From Strix aluco (Eukaryota > Chordata > Aves > Strigiformes > Strigidae): a stretch of 64,000 bases of DNA. This document shows, piece after piece, positions 35,212 to 55,313 of the stretch (within the stretch, counting starts at the first letter, position 1; the number at the start of each line of letters is the position of its first letter). The stretch lies in assembly GCF_031877795.1 (NCBI RefSeq), contig NC_133946.1, forward strand, positions 8,407,144 to 8,471,143. The letters run 5' to 3'. Under the pieces are notes generated by a model that saw only the letters and a list, made by a program, of their open reading frames with translations, did not search any database and was not told the DNA's origin. The translations under genes and the position numbers were made by a program.

Positions 35212-37629
35212 CTTACATCAAACTCAAATTTTGACCTTTTTTTTGATCAAATTGAACTACCTGAGTTAAGTAATATATTGTATATTCACTGGCATCTCTT
35301 CATTCTTTTTTGTCAGACAGGGATGTCTCTCTTTTGAAGAAAGGGAAAGTGGTATTTGATCAGAAAGGGATTTAAGTAACTCAATCCGGCTTCTGAACTC
35401 TATCGCTAGAGATGACATCTGCTAGTAACTACCATTAGAGAACATAGAGTTATGAGGTTTGGCATTCAGAGTATCCTTATCATGCTGGAGTAGTCTGGAA
35501 AGTGCCGTCCAGATGTCACAGAACTGAGAATTTACATGGTTTGGGCCTCAAACTAAACAATCGTAGCAAGATTTCAAGATGAACACTCCTTACCTTGCCT
35601 CTCTTCTATTAATCTCAGAGTTTGAGCCAGGTCTGTGCTATGCTATACACGCTCTATAGGCTCTCTTGCCACTGGAGAGGCTTCAAGCCTAAGAGAAAGT
35701 TTCCATAACATTTGACCTGAGGTTCTGTAGGCGTCTAAAACAGTGTGTGGCAGAAATCCCACCTGCAGTTACTGAAGCACTAACTCTTCACTGTTGCAAA
35801 CAGCGGAAGGTCTGGCTCCTAGAAGGAGGGAGCCCCGTGTCTGTGGGACACACCCACACACCCCACAGAGGCTGTAGGGTGAGTTTCTGCTTTCCAGCTA
35901 AGGTCAAGGTCAGCTTCCAGCTGCTGTTTCTCCCTCTTGCAATTCCGTATCAATCAGATTCAGTTAAACCAACTGAATTTAAATACATACAGTGGAGTCT
36001 TCCATGGTGAAGGAAGAAAGATGAAGCGTCCTACAGCTCACACTCAGATGACAACGAATAACTAACAGAGAAAAATACAGTATATCTGCCTTCCCACCTG
36101 AAATGTGCCTGGTTGTCCAAATTAGGACAGGAGAAAAGCTAGCAAGGCCCAAGATTCAGGCTTGGACTGGGTAAAAAAGCATAGCTGAAACAGCCAACAC
36201 AGTAAAACTAACTCACTTGCTCTTTGAAATGCAAAATTATAATACAAAATGCACTCGACAGAACAGGATGACTTCAAATCTTCCTACATGACAGGAGAAG
36301 AAGAAAAGCTGGAAAGTGGAGGAATTCTCACTGCAGCAGTGAGTAGATTTTTTTTCTTCTCCAAAGTAGTAATTTAATTCTAGAAGTATAAAGGCAAAGA
36401 CTTACAGAAACTTGCATTACTCAAAGGAAACAAACTACAAACCTTTCATTTCTGGACATTGCAGTTGACAGAATAAGAAACTACAGTAATTAGGCTTGGA
36501 GAAACGGTCTTCTCATAAACCATGCTCTATTCTGAAAACCTGCACGTATATTCTGATTTGCTGCCTGGTGTCCCTTGGCTCCTGTCAAAAGACAGTTGCT
36601 TCCTCTTTCACGTAGGCTGTATGACACCTAGCACTTTGTTCTTGTTCATTTTTCCAGCTGACAAGCTACTGCGCCTCTGCCCAAAGGATCCTATTCCCCA
36701 GAAGTTCTGCATTTTGCTCTGACTAGCTGAGCTCACTGCCCTTCCCACCTGCCTCACCCGCCCTTAAGCGTGACCCGAGTACCCGACGTGCTCTGCTGCC
36801 AAGCTTTAGGAAGGTCACTCTGATCCTTGGGCTCGCTTCGCTTTCGACACAGTGTGTTCCAGTTCTCCAAGCAGTGTTTTTTAATCCCTACTTTTGATTT
36901 ATAGAAAATGCCACATTCCCACTCCACCAGGAATATAAAAATTCATGCTTGGTACACTCCAGTTGCATATTTCAAGTCTGGTCTTCCAGTCTCAGGTCCT
37001 GATAGCCACAGTGGACCAGGGACTGTATGAAATGCCAACTAACCCGTATGGATCTGACTGCTCCTTTGAGCTGTAAAGAGCCTCTCAACAAGACTTGATT
37101 CCTTATAGGGGCACCCAGTATCTGGGGCAGCACAGAAGTACAGAAATGAAGCAACAGCTAATGCCAGGAAACTAAAGGTTGTTCCCAGCCTTTTCCCCCT
37201 TCAATTCTCTGACAAACTCAAAAGGAAAATACTTACTGACATTTTGGGGCAAAATCTTTTCCACAGATTTCCCTGCAGTTCATTATGGTGCAAATCCAAG
37301 TACACAACCTACATGATGCGAGTGACGATCAGTGAAGATGCAGTTCCCTCAAATGTCAAAAGTTCTAACTTATAAATCACTAAATGTGCAAAGTTGTTAC
37401 AAGTTTCTCAGCACTTTCTCTGTACCCCAACAGTGAGCTCAGTCCCATCCCAATCCCTCCTCGCTGCCATCTTACAAGAAATATTCATACCACATACACT
37501 GCACTGTCACCTCTGCTTTTAGCCTTATTTGATACAGGCAGAAGAGTTCTGTTAACTATCCGGGGAGGACTAAGAAGAGACGGAGTCCAGCTCTCTGGCT
37601 CAGGAAAACATAGTTCTCCAACTTCACAG

Positions 37630-38044
37630 CAAGGACCCTTATGAGGACAGGCTGAGAGAGTTGGGGGTGTTCAGCCTGGAGAAGAGAAGGCTCTGGGGAG
37701 ACCTTAGAGCAGCCTTCCAGGACTTAAAGGGGCTACAGGAAAGGGGGGAGGGACTCTTGATCAGGGGGTGTAGGGATAGGATGAGGGGAACAGTTTTAAA
37801 CTCAAAGAAGGTAGATTTAGATGAGATGTAAGGAAGAAATTCTTCCCTGTGAGGGTAGTGAGGCCCTGGCACAGGTTGCCCAGAGAAGCTGTGGCTGCCC
37901 CCTCCCTGGAAGGGTTCAAGGCCAGGTTGGACAGGACTTTGGGCAACCTGGGCTAGTGGAAGGTGTCCCTGCCCAGGGCAGGGGGGCTGGAACTAGATGA
38001 TCTTTAAGGTCTCTTCCAACCCAAACCATTCTATGATTCTGTGA
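37630..38044 (+). repeat. CR1 LINE 3' fragment, about 0.4 kb
   Basis: A clear CR1 tail on the plus strand: 'ttcagcctggagaagagaag', 'ggttgcccagagaagctgtg', 'ccctggaagggttcaaggcc' and 'aactagatgatctttaaggt', ending in the 8-bp terminal repeat ATTCTATG/ATTCTGTG. It is 5'-truncated and shows no coding remnant of reverse transcriptase. Confidence 0.93.
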
Positions 38045-41000
38045 CCTGTCTCTGCATTATAAATTTTTTCCTGGACTCAACATTCATCTATAGGCTCCTA
38101 AGAGTTTTCAAAGTAGCCTCAGCAAACAGACCCCTAAAATCCTGAAGTCTGACACGGATTTGGCATCCAATTTCTTTAGGCTCCCATGAAAGTGCCAGAG
38201 TTGAGACTCTCAGCTTCAGACATCTGGTGTGTAACCTCTCAGCTGTGAGGGCTCAGCCCTTTCACACACAGCAAAGTCCATGATACTGAACAAAGTTTCT
38301 AAATTCTGACATCCCTTTAGAAAACGAGAATTAGCTTCTAAAATCTTTAAAGCACTTCATGTTCACTTTTTACAGGGTTTTATTTTAAGTGCTTCATACT
38401 TTTATCTCCACTTCTTTAATATGTCTGCAGCATCATCCAGTTCCAAGGGGCTCAGTGAGGCAGGGCAAATATAACTGCAATGATTAGGTATGCTAAACAT
38501 TATACATATTAATTAGCCATCTTAATGCCTAACACCACTTTAATCTTTTAATTTTTACTAGAAAGCCTAATTCTCTGCACCTTAAGACAAACCAGATGTA
38601 TCTATCAAATCATGAATTGCTGAATAAAATTCTATGTGGTTTAAAACTGTTGAGTTCCAGCAATTCTTACAAACAGATTTTGACTTCTTTTTAAATAATT
38701 ATGTTGGTAAATTACTTTTGGCAATGTCACCATTTATGAATAAATCCTCATTTCAGAAACCAATATTTTTATGATTGGCATTTAAGCCATGCAGTAGCAA
38801 GTATAAAACTTTAATCTTTATTTCTGATCTATTAGACTGCATTTAGGAATGGCCTCTAGGTGTAATCTGAGGGGCTGCATTGTTGTCCACCTACTCACAA
38901 GTGGACATAAGGGAACAAAATTCCAGGCTTTTGTCAGAGGTTATTTTCAGCTTGGTGATAGCAATGGCATTGCTCAGATCCCTGAAACTCTCTCTCTTTC
39001 CCCTCCCCTCCCAGCTTATAGGGCCGACAGTGGTGGCCACTGCATTTAAAGAGTGCAGGAATCCCTCGCGTTCAAACCCTTCGAGCCTTAAGAAAATACA
39101 GAGAAACATCAAGCGACTCTGGTAAGTAGAGTGAATCAGGTTCTGCCAAGACTGTCTGATATAAGGCTTGGGGATTTTTGTTGTTTAGTTGGTTTTTTTC
39201 CCTCCTAACAGGTGGTAGAAACAGCTTGTTGCTTGACAAACAAAAATGCGTAGATATAGCACAGAAACGCAAGTCCTGGAGAGCTGAGAGCAGTATTTTA
39301 GGTTTAGAGTAGCCAGCTGATAAGAGAGATTCTTCTGGGTTTTTGAGCCTGTTGAGTACAAGAACAGGGCTGTGGGGATCCTCGTTAATGATACACATCT
39401 TTTGACTATATGCAGAACTGAAGTTTCAGAAGCTTTTAAAAAATTTTGTCAGAAAGCTACAGAACTATGTTTTCCATAAATAGTTTATCTTTGTACATAA
39501 ACTTTTTAAAGAATACAAGTTTGTGTGCTTTCATAGTTTCTCAGATAATAGTATTCTAGAAGTAAAACTGAAAAACCCATAAGAAATCCTCAAAATATTT
39601 AGTGTCAGTGATCAATTGATTTTATGTCAAATGAGAAGAAAACTTCTATGCAGAGTCGACAGAAAATGGCTAGGTAAGAATGCAAGATGAAAGAATTCAC
39701 ATGTCCATCACTCAAGCATTACAAGGCAGCATGACTGGTCAAGTCTCCTGAAAAGCCTCAATAGTTAAGAAAAAAAAATACTTTGAAAAGTTTTCTACGT
39801 AAGAGTAAAATTATGTCAAAGAATAAAGCCTTGTATGTAGATAAAATAATTCTGTGTCTGATCTCAGTCACCATGGCACCATTTCACAGTCTGGAACAGT
39901 TCTGCTTGGCACATAAAAGACTTCGTGCACGGATAAGGATTTCGAGAAGGATCTTGTGGAAGGACAAGTGAAAGTTGATAGCCCAGGATTAGGTCTGGAA
40001 AAAGGAACGGGTCGTTTGTACAGCAGGATGCAGTTTCCTACAGGCACATGAATCAAACTTAACTCTGAGCTTGTATGTGCAAGCATGTGTGGGGAGGGGG
40101 TCGTTTTTTAAGTCAGAACTAAGTACCTTGTTCTAGTCTCAGGGTATCATGGTTTTTGGAGGCGCAATCTTAAATTTCTGCGGAAGTGTGCATCAAGGAA
40201 GTTATAAAGGAAATGTGGCATTAGTATGCTAGGAAATAATAGGTACCTTAGAAGGACAGAGATGAAAGCAAAGGACTCAGAAAAACTCAGCGTTGGCTGT
40301 CTATCAGCTTTGCAAATCACATGCTTGATATCAAGTCACTTAAGATCTTTTGTTTCAAAAGGGCTTGTGTGTCAATGAAAAAAAAACAAAACCAGTATTT
40401 CCTTTCTTGTGTAGTGTAGAACTTCTCATCCCTTGATCTCTATGTCTTGGTTTACTGCAGAAATAAAGGAAAAATGCTAGTCATTATGAGATTGTGGTGA
40501 AGACTAAATGTATGACACTAACTCATGAACTTAAAATTTACCTGTATCCATAGTCCATTGAATGCATTGGAATATAAGAAATATGATTATAAATAGATAA
40601 CAATAGTGCTTCTTCATCAAATTACCTCAATCTTCAAACAAACATTTTCTGTGTTGTGAATCTCTTCTGCTGAGAGAGAATGTTTCAGCCACGGATCGGA
40701 TTTTGACAAAAACACCTTCAGGCTTTTTGAGACGCAGCGACAGGAATTGCACTTTACACTGCAGACACATCAAGATAAAACCTAACAGTGAGCGTTAGTT
40801 GCAGAGAAAGAGGAAAACTATAGCAGCATTTTATTGCTACTTTTATGAAAGAAGCTGTATCTCCTTATCCCCATGGTGCTGGGGACAGTCGAATGAGTCA
40901 CTGGTGGTCACAGGACAGGTCAGCAGCAGAGCTGTGATTAGATACCGAGTGACCTCCTGGCTGCCTTGGCATTTCCTGCTGACTTCAGCTGGGAAAAGAG

Positions 41001-42787
41001 TTTCAAAAGTAGCCTTGATACTTGCGTTTCAATGGAGAGAGTGATTTAATTTCATATTATTACTGTTTATTTATTAGGTAAGGAATCAGGATTCTTAGAC
41101 TTTTAACTGAATCTGGACTGAACAGCTAGCTGGGACTAAAATAGAGGGATTCAAGGCACTTCCTATCCATTGGTCCTGATTCAGCACTTCTACCACCATT
41201 TCTACCAGTTGTCACCAAGGCCAATGCTTCCCGTTCTGTTTATGCCCTCCAAAGCCATCCCCGAGCACAGGTGGCACCCTGAGATAACCCTCCCAGCCAC
41301 ACAATACGTAACTTCTGCAGTCCGTTCAGATACAACATGAGCTCTAGACTATCAAATGCATAAGAATTTAGAAGGGAAAAGTTCACATTTAGCAAGGAAA
41401 CACCAGAATTACTTTCAACATCTTTTTCACCTGCACCACGCTGTCTAGCACTAGTGCTGCCTTTTACTCCTCCACACAACTTCATCGGGCCAGTACTGCT
41501 TCCACTTACCATTTAGATCAAAGGATCTAAACATATTTTTGGATTATACTCTTATCAATAGCACTCTGATTAGTGAGACACACGCTGTGACAGTTATGTG
41601 ACATCCAGATTTGTACAGTATGACTAACAGCCCAACAGAAGACGGCTCACACTTTTTCATGCCTTGCAGAGCACAGAAACACTTCAAAGGCTTCCTTGCT
41701 CTGAGGCTAGCCTACCTAGTAGTGTTACAAGCTCTAACAAGAAGCGTGTATCCTTGGCTGCACAGCTAACGTGTATAAATTCTACTCCAGACAGTAGCTA
41801 CATTTTGAAGCTGAACAATACAAGCTGCTGAATACTATTAGAACAAGTCCAAGAACACTCCTCCAGTTTAACAGTGCCGTGAGTGCCTGCCAACATGTCG
41901 CAATACTACAACACTCAAAAGTTTCTGTCACATGTTTAATACATTTAGAATAGGTCCATTCTACTTCCCACTAGATCACCAAAATATAACAAGTTCCATT
42001 TAGCAGTCACTGCAAGTTAACCAGATTAAGGCAACAAAGATCAGGGAATTTCAAGGGGGTTTAGATACTGACACTCAATGAAATTAAGTGGCATTAAGAC
42101 TTTGGGTATATTCTTTTCTTATGACACATAGGAGATTGAGTTCTATTTGTACATTATGAGGATGGAGCTTTATCCACCATTATAATTTGGATGAGTAGAA
42201 AACTAGGAATGCTGTGTACCCTGTTGGATTTACTTGCTCCTGGTAATACTGCTGCACAAGCAGCATCCACAGGGGTGGCCACTGCGGTTCAGTGTTGGAG
42301 AGATGACCAAAGCAAGGACACAAAGAGCACGGACTTGCCCAGGTACCTCAACTCGCTCTCGAGCCAGCCAGCGCAGACATTGGGGCACACGCTGATGTTC
42401 TTACACCAGTATCCTTATGGGAACGTTTTTACTGTGACTTCTTTCTCCTAGAGCTTTGCATCAGGTGATGCCAAAAAAACATGGAAAATGTGTATACACG
42501 CCCAGTCATGTTGCTATAATTAGTCACAGGAGCAATGGCTCTTTGAAGAGCTCCAACCACAGCCCATAACAGCACAAGGTTCACTATCACACGTTGTCAG
42601 ACTTTTTCAGAGATTTTTTTTTTTCCCTTCAGCTAATGATGTAATTAGAGCTACTTTCCAACAAGTATGCTGTTGCCACAGACTGAGATGCTGGGTGTGC
42701 CTCTGAGGGGAGCTGAAACAGCAGAAGGAGTTTACAGAGAGTGGAGGTGCAAACCGCTCTGCTCCCAGGCCACTGTGCGTGCTGCTC

Positions 42788-43016
42788 CAGCTGGGAAGTG
42801 ATTCAATTGGAAACTAGATTTGAAGGGGAACATTGTGAACACCAAAATCGCATTTTAGTTTTCAAGAAAGTGTCACAAACCTGATTTTTATCTCCTGTCA
42901 CTCCTCCTCCTCTTAAAAATGTTTGAAGCATTACTTGAACTATTTTTGTAAGAGGAAAAAGTGACACCAGTAGAAAAGTTCTTTAAAAATAGAAAAAAAT
43001 ACAGAATAGTGGAATG
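42788..43016 (+). promoter_or_regulatory. Muscle-type site cluster upstream of CSRP3
   Basis: Within about 230 bases there is a CAGCTG E-box (42,788-42,793), a perfect MEF2 site TTAAAAATAG (42,983-42,992), further MEF2-like A/T words, and a TEAD/M-CAT core GGAATG (43,011-43,016). MyoD-family, MEF2 and TEAD factors drive striated-muscle genes such as CSRP3, 2.4 kb downstream. Such short words also occur by chance in AT-rich DNA. Confidence 0.3.
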
Positions 43017-44314
43017 AGACAATAAGATTTTACCGATGTGAAAGATTTCTCCCTGTTCCTTTATATCCCATTTAAAAGAAATGGAAAAGATACTTTACCA
43101 GTGCTGCTCAGTAAAGCCTTCACTGAGTAAGAAGGGACCAAATTCATAGTCTGTTCTTCGCGTGCAGTTATTTTTGTTTCTTATTTCAGCTACATCAGAT
43201 TTTTGCTTCTTACTCATTACATTACAGATAAAGAGTTAGAGGCAAGCTGAGTTTTCTTTTCTTTTCTGTATCACTACTGTTTTCTAACTGTCAGAGCAGT
43301 TCAGCTCGTGAACAGCCTCCCAAGACAACTGATAGGGTCTGAAAGAGATGAACGACACGGTTGCTGTGTGACAGCAGAGGATTAGGCTGACTGAGCTGGG
43401 GAGGTTGTTCAGCTGAGTGTAAATCAACCTTGCAAGAAGAAGGAGAGATTGGATCTTGCACGAGGATGATGGGTATGCTGTCTACTCCAGGTGACAGTCA
43501 CAACAACGAATATGTAATTACTCAGGGTTTAAGGCTATACTAATAACCTCAGTACCAAAGCAGAGGTGGTTGGATATGCTGGTATCTGCGTTGTTATCAA
43601 ACACTGATTGTAAAACGTGCCCATGTTGTTGTATCTTCAGTGCTATTGCTTCAGTGTGTGCCCATGCTCCTATGCCACCTTCCTTTTGCTGGGCAGATGT
43701 GTCTTTTACACCAGTGCATGATTTTTAGTGTTAGTTGACAGAAAGAATGTCCTTCAGGTTCAGCTTGCAGAGCTGGCATGTAGAAATTGGTCATTTTATT
43801 TTGAAATTCAGAAGATACGGTACTGAAGTCACTGAGATGATGATAAACATGGGACATTAGTGTCCAATGTACAGACGTACTAAGATGTTAGTCTAAAATG
43901 CAAGCTGTTGAAAATACCAGCTATGTGACATCACTGATGCGATAGATTCCCCTCGCTCTCTCACTCGACCTCAGAAGAAAATTCTCAGGTAGCAGGCCTG
44001 GTTCAGCATTCAAAATCCTTTTTTTAAGTTAAGGATATCTCATGGTGAATTTAATCAAACACAAATAGCACAAGCAGGCTTCGAAAGAACTATAATAAGA
44101 AGGTGACTGGCTTTCCAAGAAGGAGAAGAAAGGCCTGCGCCAGGAGCTTGGAACAACCGATAATGCGATGTGCAGGTGACAAGATGACGTCCCAGTCTTT
44201 CCAGAAACGATGACTCAAACAAGAAAACAGAAGGGCAAACTGTCGGCTGGGGTTGTTTCAGATGCATGATAGCACAATCATCAGGAAGGGCACTTACTGA
44301 GCTGGCCGTCAGGC

Positions 44315-44385
44315 GACCTGAGCTGGGCTCCTGGCTCCGACACTGCGCTCCTGTGTGACCTTGGGCAAATGACTTCAACAGTAAC
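44315..44385 (+). repeat. MIR/CORE-SINE fragment
   Basis: 'ctcctggctccgacactgcg' followed by 'gtgtgaccttgggcaaatga' matches the most conserved part of MIR ('tgtgtgaccttgggcaag'). About 70 bases are recognisable. Confidence 0.6.
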
Positions 44386-45304
44386 TGGAACAGCAAGAAC
44401 TGGAACAATAACCACAACCCTTTTTTTTTTTTTTCCTCTCTCTAATGTTTAGATTTTAAAAACAACTGACAAAAAAACCCACACCTTAAGCACCTTAGGA
44501 ACCTGTCTATTATTACTTTATAATAGCTGTACAGCACAGTGATCTTGCAGCTGTTTTATGAGGAATTCAGAAAAGCAAAGACAACTTGTTTCTATTAAAG
44601 TGTCCCCTGAAATAACATTGTACATTGGTTAAACTTCAAGGTGGAATTATCCAGGTACAAACTGTATAAAATGATATCATACTGACACAGAAAATTGCCT
44701 TTATACTTGTCACTGAGGAAGCTCATGTGGCACTGGATGAACCAGCACTTGATTTGAAGAGGTATAAAAAGTACTATACACTGTCTCTTACCAGAGAGTC
44801 TAGGTAGAATATTGTTCTGTAGGAAGTTTAACGCCAAATACTGTCCACACTTTCGCTTAAACTCCAGTAAAGCTTCAGAGTGTTTGTTAGCCTCTATTAA
44901 AAATTGCCTCACAAAACCAGATCAACACACATAAAGCAAAAACTGAGGGGAAAAAGGCTACATTGGGATACATGGGAGGGCAGGATTGAAAGAAAATTAC
45001 TATTTGTTGGAAATAAATCCTAGATCCACTTTTCCAGAAGAGGTTTGAGTGATCCTGGCACCTTTTCACTGAAACACCTCACAATCATTTCACATAATTA
45101 CCGTCACAATACACCAACCTAAGGAGTATCATTATTTACAAAAGATAGTCACACAGGACAGAGGATTCAGACTGCCCCTGCCCCCTGAAGCACCAGGCCA
45201 GCACCCTTACCCACAGGTAAGAGACATTCCTGCTACTGCACAGCCATGTAGCATATTGCAGGTATGAAACTGCAGTTGACCGGAGAGGGGGGGAAAGATA
45301 ATAA

Positions 45305-53581
<8,277 letters not shown>

Positions 53582-53793
53582 GAAGAAATGGATGCAACTG
53601 ACTCAAACTGCTGTTGATGCCACCAACCAATAGCTGCCAAGTAAAACATTAAACATCACATACTGCTAAGAATATAGGGCATTTGTTTAATATTTTCCAC
53701 GTTGCAGGAAAAACTTGTGAGCTTTTATCATAAGAAATTCTTTGAATAGCTTAAAAAGATACAGTGATAAACTAAGATTCATGTTTTACAGTA

Positions 53794-53799
53794 AATAAA
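53794..53799 (+). terminator. CSRP3: CSRP3 proximal poly(A) signal AATAAA
   Basis: Canonical hexamer 213 bases after the stop codon. Confidence 0.6.
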
Positions 53800-54172
53800 G
53801 ATTAAAAAAGTCATGGAACATTATTGCTTCTTGAACTAGTACTTACTACACTTTAGAATGGAATTTTAAAAAGTCAGCATACTGTCCCATTAAGATAGAG
53901 ATACCCCATGGAGCATAAGGGGTCAGAGTGTTCCAATTTAAGCTGTATTTTCCTTTGTTCAGAATGTTATGCCATCTATATTTCTACCAATCTCCTAGTG
54001 GCGTTTTGAACATGTTAACATTTTTTGTTAGGGCAAAGTAGATATTATTTGCTTTGAGACAATTAAAAAGGATTTCAAATTCTTTCTTTCAAAGGGAGAT
54101 ATGTCTGAAGAAAAACAGCATTTTATTAGAATACAGTGTTGCAAGTTTTGTTATCGTATGTTTTCAAGCTAC

Positions 54173-54178
54173 AATAAA
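54173..54178 (+). terminator. CSRP3: CSRP3 distal poly(A) signal AATAAA
   Basis: Canonical hexamer about 590 bases after the stop, followed within 30-50 bases by a T/GT-rich element ('ttgcttgtgccttta'), as expected of a cleavage site. Confidence 0.65.
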
Positions 54179-54742
54179 GTACTGAAACTGCTTCACATTA
54201 CTTCTACTTGAAATTGCTTGTGCCTTTATGTTCTACAATGTCTCACATAAACGCATTTCACCAAGATCAATGAAATGCTCCATTTCTTAACTACAAGAAT
54301 CATGTTTCATTACACTACCTTACTCTTATGTTGTCAGTTCTATATGGTATTTAACTTTAATTTTCTGGTCTGTTTCCATGCTGGTTTTCATTATTCCCTA
54401 CTTCGACTTCCATTCAAAACCACACTGCCCAGCTGGCCACTCCTGACTGATGTTATAGCCTTTTCTTGGGAACACAGCTGACATCTAGCTATTGAAGATC
54501 TATGCATGGAGCTGGGAATAATTCCCTCTGTTTGCATACATTGCTATCTTCCATCATCATCTTACCCATTTTCATACACTAACAGGGCATATATACATGA
54601 AAATATAAGGCAGAGAGTCAGGCTGTTTCTTATGGTTTTGTGCTTACCTGTTCTTAAGTACCTCACTGGTCACTTAAGCATGTCATTCAGCATGAATCTA
54701 TTTCAGTGTGTAAAAACACACTTACAAGCATGAAAGCTCTAT

Positions 54743-54748
54743 TTTATT
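54743..54748 (-). terminator. ZDHHC13: Candidate ZDHHC13 poly(A) signal
   Basis: TTTATT on the plus strand is AATAAA on the minus strand, with GT-rich sequence just beyond it in the minus direction. Others lie at 54,877-54,882 and at 55,133-55,138; the last is only about 40 bases after the stop. Which is used is not known. Confidence 0.4.
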
Positions 54749-55177
54749 ACATGTAAACCCTCCAAACACAAAGACTAAACAGAGCTTTTCACAACATAAA
54801 CAATAAAATTACAGGGTAATTGTAATATTAAATTTTAATAATGAACATACCCCTTATTTTTCAAATGTAATTTTCTTTTATTATCTGCAAAATAAAGGGT
54901 ACCAGCACAGTTTTGAACCTCTGCCCTAAAAACTTACCGTTGAAAAATATATTCTTAGTGTCATCACATAAAATTTCAATTCATTTCAGCTCAAACTATA
55001 TATACACAGACATATAGTGATTGTTCCATATACAAACCTGCTGTAGCTTATGCAAGATAGGTTTAATATTTGAAACAATAATAAAACCAAGCAACTTCAT
55101 AAGAATTTGTAAAAAATAACAAAATATCCAGTTTTATTTAGCTTTCAGCTCAACTGTTCTCAAAATTAAGCAAAACT

Positions 55178-55313
55178 TCAAACAGAATGAACATTTTTCT
55201 CCTTTGCCATGGGAAAAAGGTTGTATTGCTTGGTCCAGTCAACTACATTGGGTTTGAACATACCAAAGCAACTGCACTGAAAAAAGTCCGCAAGATTCTG
55301 GAAGCATCCAAGA
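55178..55313 (-). CDS. ZDHHC13: ZDHHC13 last coding exon
   Basis: Acceptor [25 protein letters not shown] and [13 protein letters not shown], ending KNVHSV and TGA (55,178-55,180). Confidence 0.95.

Noticed and set aside
37639-37946. Overlapping minus-strand frames
   Set aside because: They are antisense to the CR1 copy at 37.63-38.04 kb.
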